Assembly (NCBI GenBank): GCA_002695185.1
Contig: NZOF01000021.1
Location: 1 to 27,925 of the forward strand
Origin: Erythrobacter sp.
GTDB lineage: Bacteria; Pseudomonadota; Alphaproteobacteria; Sphingomonadales; Sphingomonadaceae
Direction: 5' to 3'
Length of the DNA stretch: 27,925 nucleotides
Numbering within the stretch: the first letter of the stretch is position 1; each line of letters begins with the position of its first letter. The notes below the pieces were generated by a model. It worked only from the letters and a program-made list of their open reading frames with translations. It did not search any database and had not been told where the DNA came from. Made by a program: the position numbers and the translations under genes. Shown piece by piece: positions 22,023-27,925 of the stretch.

Positions 22023-23199
22023 GATCATCGCACCGCGTTACGGCATCGCCTGGTATCCGCGCGCGGTCGAGTATTTCTTCCTTGTGGCGCTGGCCTACAC
22101 TTCGCTCTGGCTGGCACTGCCCGGCGCGGTCTTTGGGGTGAACCGCTGGAAACCCATAGCGCGGCTGGCGCTGGTGGGGGCGGTTACGACCGCCATCGCA
22201 GCCCCTGTGTCGCTACTCGCGGATTTGCATCAGCCGCTACGGTTCTGGCATTTCTACGCCCATTTCACGCCTTGGTCCTGGATGTCGATCGGATCGCTGA
22301 TCCTGCCAGTTTTCGTGGTACTGACCATCGGGCTGGCCTGGCTGGTCTGGCGTGAACCCATGCAGGATTGGCGCGGCGAACGGGGTATCGTTGGTTGGGT
22401 GGCGCGTGTAGCGACGCTGGGCCATTGGGACAGCCCGCGCTGGCTGATCGTGCTGACGGGGCTGGGTGCCTTCGCCGCGTCGCTGGGAATGGCGCTCTAT
22501 ACCGGTTACGAGATCGCCGTTCTGAAGGGTCGTCCGCTCTGGCACACCGATTTCCTGCCGGTGATGTTTGTGGCGACGGGTCTGATCGGATCGGTTGGTA
22601 TGCTGCTGGTTCTGGACCGGTTTTCCGGCATGCGTGCCGCAGAACTGGCAACGGCACCCCAGACGCCCGTCGTATCCCCCAGCCGCGCGGTGTCGCGTCA
22701 GTTGCTTGGTGTTTTGCTAGTGGCCTGCATCTTGGCGGGCATCACCGCGGCGCTGTGGTTCGCGGTAGGGCTGACCCAAGCCGACCCATCTGTTGCGGCC
22801 GCATTGGACTCGGTCAAGGGTAACCCCGATTGGCGCGCGATGACCTTCCGCGCGGTGGCCACGGGGGGCGTACTGTTCCTCGGTGTGTTGGCACTGCTGA
22901 TGCGGCCGGGCATTCGGGGCCTGGGGTGGGTCTTCGGCCTGCTTGCCCTGCATACCGCGTGGATGTTCCGCTGGGCCGTTCTGATGAACGTGCAGACGGT
23001 GCAGCGCCAGACCGCGGGTTTCAGCGAATACCAGTTGGGCATGGGGTCGATGGGCCTTTTGGGGATCATCGGTGCCTTTGCCCTGTGGCTGACGGTGCTG
23101 ATGCTGATCGAGATATTCGTGCCTTGGCGGGCGGCCCTTGACGGGCCCTCTACCGTCCCCGTTTCCAAACCTTCAGACGGAGTGCCTTCTCATGGATAA
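22003..23199 (+). CDS. ttrC: Tetrathionate reductase membrane subunit TtrC (NrfD family)
   Basis: 398 residues, about nine membrane helices, NrfD/PsrC fold: the quinol-oxidising anchor of the reductase. Recognisable parts are 'SLLADLHQPLRFWHFYAHFTPWSWMSIGSLILP' (family His and Trp residues) and 'LYTGYEIAVLKGRPLWHTDFLP'. It is longer than Salmonella TtrC (about 340) because of an added C-terminal pair of helices. The starts at 22003 and 22009 both lie inside the end of ttrB, and the longer frame from 21904 overlaps ttrB too far. Eight bases overlap ttrA. Confidence 0.9.
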   Translation: MNMESIEIIAPRYGIAWYPRAVEYFFLVALAYTSLWLALPGAVFGVNRWKPIARLALVGAVTTAIAAPVSLLADLHQPLRFWHFYAHFTPWSWMSIGSLILPVFVVLTIGLAWLVWREPMQDWRGERGIVGWVARVATLGHWDSPRWLIVLTGLGAFAASLGMALYTGYEIAVLKGRPLWHTDFLPVMFVATGLIGSVGMLLVLDRFSGMRAAELATAPQTPVVSPSRAVSRQLLGVLLVACILAGITAALWFAVGLTQADPSVAAALDSVKGNPDWRAMTFRAVATGGVLFLGVLALLMRPGIRGLGWVFGLLALHTAWMFRWAVLMNVQTVQRQTAGFSEYQLGMGSMGLLGIIGAFALWLTVLMLIEIFVPWRAALDGPSTVPVSKPSDGVPSHG

Positions 23200-26100
23200 G
23201 ACGCGTCGCAGACTGTTGCAGGGCGGCGTTGCCGTCGCCGGGGCCACCACCTTTGCCGCCGGTTATTCCGAGCCGCTGGCGCGTATGGCGCGGGGCATCA
23301 CAGGCAGTGCGGGCGAAAAGCCCGCGCATCCCATCTATGGCAACGCACCCACGCCGGAATACCGCGTGGACCCGGCCAGCGGCGATCTGGAGATCAACGA
23401 GGATCAGCGCCTGGCCTTTACCGTCTGCTATGGCTGTACGACCAAATGCGGGATCCGCGTGCGGATCGACAATGCTACCGACACCGTGCTGAACGTGCGC
23501 GGCAACCCCTATCATCCGCTGTCCTCGGACGCGCATCTGGATCAGGAAGTGCCGGTAGCCGATGCCCTGCGGTTTGTTTCTCGGCTGAACGAGAACGGGC
23601 AAAAGCACCGCTCGACCGCCTGTGCGCGGGGCAACGCGATGATTGCACAGATCACCAGCCCCCACCGCGTTCTGAACGTGTTGAAACGGGTCGGGCCGCG
23701 CGGGTCGGGCGAATGGCGCAGCGTCCCCTTCGAACAGGCCATCGAGGAGATCTGCGAAGGCGGCGATCTGTTCGGCGAAGGGACCGTCGAAGGTCTGCGC
23801 GCGCTCAACGATTACGATACGCCGCTTGACCCAGAGGCACCCGAACTGGGGCCAAAGACCAACCAGCTGCTGGTGATGGAGGCCACGGATTACGGGCGTT
23901 CCGCCCTGCTCAAACGCTTTGCCTTCAACGCCTTCGGCACGCGCAACTATGGCCACCACGGCAGCTATTGCGGCCTGGCCTTTCGCATGGGCGCGGGCGC
24001 GGTGATGAACGATTTGGAAAAGAACGCCCATACCAAGCCTGATTTCGCCAACGCCGAATTCGCGTTGTTCATCGGCACCGCGCCTAGCCAGGCGGGCAAC
24101 CCCTTCAAACGGCAGGGTCGCATGATCGCCGATGCCCGCGCCAAGGGTCTGGATTACGTGGTGGTGGACCCGGCGCTGAACGCCTCCGTCACCAATTCGG
24201 CCGGCGGGTCGAACTGGGTGCCGGTGCGCCCCGGCACGGATTCCGCGCTGGCCATGGCGCTGATCCGCTGGCTGCTGGAAAACGATGGCTTTGCCGCCGA
24301 TTTTCTGGCCCTGCCGTCGCAGGCCGCGGCCGATGCGGCGGGCGAGGTGGGCCATACCAACGCAACGCACCTGGTCATCACCGAGGAGGGTCACGAAGGA
24401 CAGGGCCGTTTCCTGCGCAAGTCCGACCTGGGCCTTGCCGAACCGGAAACGCCACAGGATGGTCCGATGGTCATGGCGCAGGGCATGCTGACCGCAGCTG
24501 ACACCACGGGGCGGGGCGATCTGTTCGTCGATGACACGGTCACACTTCCCGATGGCACTGAAATTGCCGTCCGGTCCAGTCTTTTGATCCTGCGCGAAGC
24601 GGCGCAGGAGCATTCGCTGGCTGATCTGGCTGCGGAATGCGGCATACCGCAGGCGCGGATCGTCGATATCGCGCAGCGCTTCAAGGCCGCAGGCCGACGC
24701 GGCGTGGTCGATTGCCATGGCGGCATGATGTCGGCCACCGGGTTCCACGCGGCCTTCGGCATCCAGATCCTGAACCTTCTGGCTGGCTCCATGAACCACA
24801 AGGGCGGCGCGGCCCATGGCGGCGGCAGCTTCAACGGCTTCGGCGACGGGCCGCGTTATGACCTGGCCAAATTCGACGGCATGCGCAAACCCAAGGGCGT
24901 ATTCCTGTCGCGCTCGCGCTTTCCTTACGAAAAATCGTCGGAATACAAGCGCCGTGTCGCGGCAGGCGAGAACCCCTACCCATCCAACGCTCCGTGGCGC
25001 AAGCTGGCCCCGCCGGTGCTGACCGAACATCTGGCCTCGGCGCTCGATGGCTATCCCTATCCGATCAAGGCGGTGATCGGCGTCATGGCAAACCCGCTAT
25101 ATGGACAGGCCGGGCTCAACAACCTGATCGCCGACAAGCTGGCCGATCCGAAACGCTTGGGGCTTTACGTGTCGATCGACGGGTTCATCAACGAAACCAA
25201 TCGCTACGCCGACTATATCTTCCCGGACTCTGTGATGTACGAGGTCTGGGGTTTTACCGGGGCGTGGTCGGGCAACCTGACCAAGATGACGACCGCCTGT
25301 TGGCCCGTGGTCGAGCCGCGCCAGGCCAGAACCGCCGAGGGCGATCCGGTGAGCATGGAAAGCTTCTTTATTGCCGTGGCCAAACGGCTGAACCTTGCCG
25401 GTTTCGGTGCAGGCACAATCCAGGGGGCGGATGGTCTCGCCCATGACCTGAACCGGGCCGAGGATTTCTTCCTTCGCGCCGCGGCCAACGTGGCCTATCA
25501 GGGTGAAAGGCTGCCCGATGCCAGCACGGAGGACATAGCGCTTGGCGGCATTGCCCGTCTGATGCCCGAAATCGACGCCACGCTGCCGGTCGAGGAACGC
25601 GGCGCGGTCGCGCATCTTTATTCGCGCGGCGGGCGGTTCCAGACCTTCGATCAGGCTTATGACGGCCAAAAGCTCGGCAATCGCTGGGCGCGGACGCTGT
25701 GCCTTTACAATGAGGATGTCGGCACCGCCATCGACAGCGAAACCGGGCGGCGCCACCGCGGTGTGCCCGAATTCCGCCGCGCCGCACTGTCGGACGGCAC
25801 ACCGATGCGCGACGTGTTCACCGAGGATGACTGGCCGCTGCTGGCGTTCTCGTTCAAGTCGAACATGATGAACTCCTATTCGGCGGGGCTGGACCGGCTG
25901 CGGATGATCAAGCCAAACAACCCGGTGATGGTGAACACCCACGACGCACGCCGTGCGGGCGTGGCCCATGGCGATACCATCGAAATCGAAAGCCCCGGCG
26001 GCCGCGTCATCGGCGTGGCGCTGGTCAGCGAGGGGGGGATGCGCGGTGCGCTGGGGATCGAACACGGGTTCGGTCACAGCGAACTGGGCGCGGGCAAGCA

Positions 26101-26284
26101 TGTGATCGACGGGCAATCCTATGGGGGCAACCCTTGGGTCGGCGCCGGCGTGAACCTGAACGCGCTCGGCTTTGCCGACCCCACGCGCCGCGTTGCCGGA
26201 ACCTGGCTGGAGCCGATCAGCGGCGCCAGCATCCGTCAGGGCCTGCCGACGCGCATCAGAAAGGTGCAACAGGCCGTCGCCTGA
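23192..26284 (+). CDS. ttrA: Tetrathionate reductase molybdopterin catalytic subunit TtrA
   Basis: 1030 residues; reduces tetrathionate to thiosulfate in the periplasm. It has a twin-arginine leader 'KTRRRLLQGGVAVAG' (3-17), an N-terminal [4Fe-4S] site C79-x2-C82-x3-C86 with C144, and the molybdenum region 'NYGHHGSYCGLAFRMG' with probable Mo-ligand C260. The C-terminal bis-MGD binding domain contains 'LLAFSFKSNMMNSYSAGLDRL' and 'NPVMVNTHDARRAGVAHGD'. Length and the 'HGSYCG' box fit the TtrA group of the DMSO reductase family. The ATG at 23192 overlaps ttrC by 8 bp; the frame upstream of it is inside ttrC. A strong hairpin follows the stop. Confidence 0.93.
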   Translation: MDKTRRRLLQGGVAVAGATTFAAGYSEPLARMARGITGSAGEKPAHPIYGNAPTPEYRVDPASGDLEINEDQRLAFTVCYGCTTKCGIRVRIDNATDTVLNVRGNPYHPLSSDAHLDQEVPVADALRFVSRLNENGQKHRSTACARGNAMIAQITSPHRVLNVLKRVGPRGSGEWRSVPFEQAIEEICEGGDLFGEGTVEGLRALNDYDTPLDPEAPELGPKTNQLLVMEATDYGRSALLKRFAFNAFGTRNYGHHGSYCGLAFRMGAGAVMNDLEKNAHTKPDFANAEFALFIGTAPSQAGNPFKRQGRMIADARAKGLDYVVVDPALNASVTNSAGGSNWVPVRPGTDSALAMALIRWLLENDGFAADFLALPSQAAADAAGEVGHTNATHLVITEEGHEGQGRFLRKSDLGLAEPETPQDGPMVMAQGMLTAADTTGRGDLFVDDTVTLPDGTEIAVRSSLLILREAAQEHSLADLAAECGIPQARIVDIAQRFKAAGRRGVVDCHGGMMSATGFHAAFGIQILNLLAGSMNHKGGAAHGGGSFNGFGDGPRYDLAKFDGMRKPKGVFLSRSRFPYEKSSEYKRRVAAGENPYPSNAPWRKLAPPVLTEHLASALDGYPYPIKAVIGVMANPLYGQAGLNNLIADKLADPKRLGLYVSIDGFINETNRYADYIFPDSVMYEVWGFTGAWSGNLTKMTTACWPVVEPRQARTAEGDPVSMESFFIAVAKRLNLAGFGAGTIQGADGLAHDLNRAEDFFLRAAANVAYQGERLPDASTEDIALGGIARLMPEIDATLPVEERGAVAHLYSRGGRFQTFDQAYDGQKLGNRWARTLCLYNEDVGTAIDSETGRRHRGVPEFRRAALSDGTPMRDVFTEDDWPLLAFSFKSNMMNSYSAGLDRLRMIKPNNPVMVNTHDARRAGVAHGDTIEIESPGGRVIGVALVSEGGMRGALGIEHGFGHSELGAGKHVIDGQSYGGNPWVGAGVNLNALGFADPTRRVAGTWLEPISGASIRQGLPTRIRKVQQAVA

Positions 26285-26293
26285 GGCACAAGA

Positions 26294-26320
26294 GCCAGCC
26301 GTGACATCATCGCGGCTGGT
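26294..26320 (+). terminator. Hairpin terminator after ttrBCA
   Basis: An 11-pair stem (GCCAGCCGTGA with TCGCGGCTGGT, including two G-T pairs) around a 5-base loop CATCA, nine bases after the ttrA stop. The T run after it is weak (GGTTTCC), so efficiency is uncertain. Confidence 0.6.
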
Positions 26321-26871
26321 CAAGGTTTCCGATCTCGATGCTGCACCGATTTTGTTGGGAACGATTCTGCTTCTGTGAAATTGCGTTCCAGAGCAGTTCC
26401 CACAATCAGATTGCCAAACAGAACCGCTGCCAATAGCGAGCATTCGTTGATCCGTGAAGGCTTTGCATAAGCTGAGCCAAAAAGTATCGTTCTAAAACCA
26501 CCGTTTTCTGTGCCCCCGGCGGCATCGCAATGTGCCAATGTGATGCGTGTGAAGCCATCACAGAAGGAGGCGCTGTCGAGGCTGGACCCTGATCTTCGTG
26601 ATGAACCACCGCTCCAACATAGACTAGTGCTGGTCACGCATCTCGCCGCCGATCGCTCGGCACTTTCCTATGCGGTGGGGGAGTGGCGCAGGTCTAGCCT
26701 TTGTCGCGCCTGATTCCGGTCGGTGGGCGCCTAGGTTGTCATCCGCGGTGAGACCCGGATGAAAGTCTCGGTGCATGTGCTTGTTGACCAGACGCGGGTT
26801 GTCGAGGCCTTCCGGAATGGGCGGAGACCGATATCGGGCGCCGCCGAGGAGACAGGTTATGCCTCCTGCAT
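26321..26871. other. Gene-free stretch between ttrA and the insertion sequence
   Basis: About 550 bp without a protein frame that I can support on either strand. The part around 26390-26540 is AT-richer than its surroundings. Short frames such as 26759-27127 on the plus strand run into the insertion sequence and look accidental. It may be decayed mobile DNA, since it is bounded by an insertion sequence, but no family is recognisable. Confidence 0.5.
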
Positions 26872-26887
26872 GGCATTGTTGCAGAAC
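26872..26887 (+). repeat. Left terminal inverted repeat of the IS5-family element
   Basis: GGCATTGTTGCAGAAC, paired with the right end at 27909-27924 with a single mismatch at position 4. It lies 39 bp beyond the stop codon of the transposase. Confidence 0.85.
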
Positions 26888-26925
26888 GGCGTTCTGAGGC
26901 GTGAGGGCCCCTTTCCCCGTAAGGT

Positions 26926-27858
26926 TCAGGCCACGCGGACGATCTCGGCTGTTCCGAGGGCGTTGAAGCGGTTCATGAGGGCGACGCGGATGTGGATTTC
27001 GGCGGTCTGGCGGTCGGGGTCTCTCGCGGCGATGCGCTCGCCGAAGGACTTGAGGCAGCGCATCTTTGCTTCGACGCGGCTGCGGGCATGGTATCCGGTC
27101 AAGCGCTTCCAGAACGCGCGTCCATAATGGCGCGTGGCCCGGAGGGTTTCGTTGCGCGCCCGGGCCGCCGGGCAGTCCTCTTTCCACGGACGACCGTTCT
27201 TGCGGATTGGGATGATCGCCGTGCCGCCGCGCGAGATAACGGCGCTGTGGCAGCGGCGGGTGTCGTAGGCGCCGTCCGCAGTCACGGTGCCGATGTCTTC
27301 GCCTTGGGGGATCTGGTCGAGCAGGTCGGGCAGGACAGGGCTGTCGCCTTCCCGGCTGGGGGTGAACTCGATGGCGCGGATGTCCGAGGTGGCGGTGTCC
27401 ATGGCCAGATGCACCTTGCGCCATTGGCGGCGGCCTTGAACACCATGCTTGCGGGCATGCCATTCGCCGTCGCCAAGAAACTTGATGCCGGTGCTGTCCA
27501 CCAGCAGATTCAGCGGCCCGTCGGCACGGCGATAGGGGATCTGCACCTTGAGGGTCTTCTGTCTGCGGCACAGCGTAGAGTAGTCGGGAACGGGCCAGTC
27601 CAATCCCGCGAGCCGCAGGAGGCTCGCGACCATCCCGACTGTCTGCCTGAGCGGCAGCTTGAACAGCACCTTGATCGACAGGCAGAACTGGATCGCTGCA
27701 TTGGAGAAGACCGGCGGGCGCCCTGGGCGCCCCTCATGCGACGCGTGCCAGGCCATCTCCTTGTCCAGCCAGATCAGCAACGACCCGCGCTTGCGGAGCG
27801 CAGCGTTGTAGACTGACCAGTTCGTCGTGCGGTAGCGGGCGGGCTTGGGCTTGCTCAT
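26926..27858 (-). CDS. IS5-family DDE transposase
   Basis: 310 residues, full length for the IS903-like group. The N-terminal part has 'TTNWSVYNAALRKRGSLLIWLD' and the 'GRPGRPPVFSNAAIQ' box. The DDE catalytic residues are D121 in 'NLLVDSTGIK', D195 in 'VTADGAYDTRRCH' and E263 in 'YHARSRVEAKMRCLK', the last being the Y-x3-R-x2-E type box of the family. No frameshift or internal stop, so it is probably functional. It is the only gene between the inverted repeats and is transcribed toward ttrA. Confidence 0.92.
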   Translation of the reverse strand: MSKPKPARYRTTNWSVYNAALRKRGSLLIWLDKEMAWHASHEGRPGRPPVFSNAAIQFCLSIKVLFKLPLRQTVGMVASLLRLAGLDWPVPDYSTLCRRQKTLKVQIPYRRADGPLNLLVDSTGIKFLGDGEWHARKHGVQGRRQWRKVHLAMDTATSDIRAIEFTPSREGDSPVLPDLLDQIPQGEDIGTVTADGAYDTRRCHSAVISRGGTAIIPIRKNGRPWKEDCPAARARNETLRATRHYGRAFWKRLTGYHARSRVEAKMRCLKSFGERIAARDPDRQTAEIHIRVALMNRFNALGTAEIVRVA

Positions 27859-27908
27859 GCCGCCCGTCTAACCGCATGGATTCGTGATGTGAATCCTTCA
27901 CGGCGAGA

Positions 27909-27924
27909 GTTCTGCAACAACGCC
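27909..27924 (-). repeat. Right terminal inverted repeat of the IS5-family element
   Basis: Read on the minus strand, GGCGTTGTTGCAGAAC. It matches the left end at 15 of 16 positions and lies 51 bp upstream of the transposase start. Confidence 0.85.
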
Positions 27925-27925
27925 G

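Larger units (their letters stand above)
26872..27924 (-). mobile_element. IS5-family insertion sequence, complete (about 1053 bp)
   Basis: Bounded by inverted repeats: left GGCATTGTTGCAGAAC (26872-26887) and right, read inward, GGCGTTGTTGCAGAAC (27924-27909), 15 of 16 identical. Between them is a single transposase gene on the minus strand. Length, single frame and 'GGC-TTGTTG' ends fit the IS5 family, near the IS903 group. Only one base lies beyond the right end, so a target duplication cannot be checked. The element looks intact and could be active. Confidence 0.88.

Noticed and set aside
23150..25030. 626-residue open frame on the minus strand
   Set aside because: It is the complement of ttrA, whose motifs are unmistakable; the minus-strand translation shows no domain and results from high GC codon bias.
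26290..26340. CRISPR-like or rho-independent array after ttrA
   Set aside because: There is only one hairpin and no repeated unit; it was kept as a single terminator.
25097..26443. 448-residue open frame on the minus strand
   Set aside because: A shadow of ttrA with His/Gly/Arg-rich composition and no recognisable motif.
26863..26871. Nine-base target duplication of the insertion sequence
   Set aside because: Only one base follows the right end in the window and it does not match the first base of the left nine bases; a 4-base duplication remains possible but untestable here.
26759..27127. 122-residue plus-strand frame at the left end of the insertion sequence
   Set aside because: It crosses the IS boundary and is antisense to the transposase; no family resemblance.

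Overview
The window reads as accessory DNA, probably plasmid or genomic island, from an alphaproteobacterium of the Rhodobacteraceae/Roseobacter kind. The pointers are high GC, overlapping start/stop codons, caa3-type CtaG proteins, a tetrathionate reductase operon, a short integrase of the type common in this family, and an IS5-family element. No ribosomal, tRNA or CRISPR sequence was seen. Lineage is inferred from gene content only.

Region 1 (about 1-14.9 kb) is a metal-stress and envelope/thiol-redox island. On the minus strand lie a Zn/Cd/Pb-type MerR regulator, ynfA, ccdA, a CDF metal exporter and a truncated isoprenylcysteine-methyltransferase-like membrane gene. On the plus strand is an overlapping run: SCO, DsbB-like, DsbA-like, PCu(A)C copper chaperone, second SCO, M23 peptidase and a small lipoprotein. 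An L,D-transpeptidase lies on the minus strand. It is followed by ZIP transporter, lspA, lnt, two small membrane proteins, a third SCO (lipoprotein form) and two divergent caa3-type CtaG genes. Two strong and one weaker 19-bp-spacer MerR-type promoters sit before the SCO operon, the CDF gene and ccdA. One regulator may therefore run the whole island: metal removal (CDF, ZIP), repair of periplasmic thiols and copper sites (DsbA/B, CcdA, SCO, PCuAC), and rebuilding of wall and lipoproteins (M23, L,D-transpeptidase, LspA, Lnt).

Region 2 (about 14.9-15.6 kb) is a scar: the C-terminal tail of a heavy-metal P1B ATPase and a tyrosine recombinase that has lost its N-terminus and carries a frameshift near its end.

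Region 3 (15.6-20.5 kb) is the most unusual part. A four-gene, translationally coupled operon encodes a di-heme cytochrome c peroxidase/MauG-like protein with an extra helical N-terminal domain, a PhnD-like binding protein, a PhnC-like ATPase and a PhnE-like permease. It diverges from an MntR regulator, and a clear MntR-type operator lies between them. No C-P lyase or phosphonate gene is present. The PhnD-like protein has a glutamate inside the loop that normally binds the phosphonate anion. I infer a Mn or Fe uptake system with a redox partner rather than a phosphonate importer. The block is flanked by two diverged direct repeats.

Region 4 (21.2-26.3 kb) is ttrBCA, the catalytic, membrane and iron-sulfur subunits of tetrathionate reductase, with an FNR-like box upstream but no ttrRS in the window. 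Region 5 (26.3-27.9 kb) is about 590 bp without a recognisable gene, then a complete IS5-family insertion sequence ending one base before the window edge.
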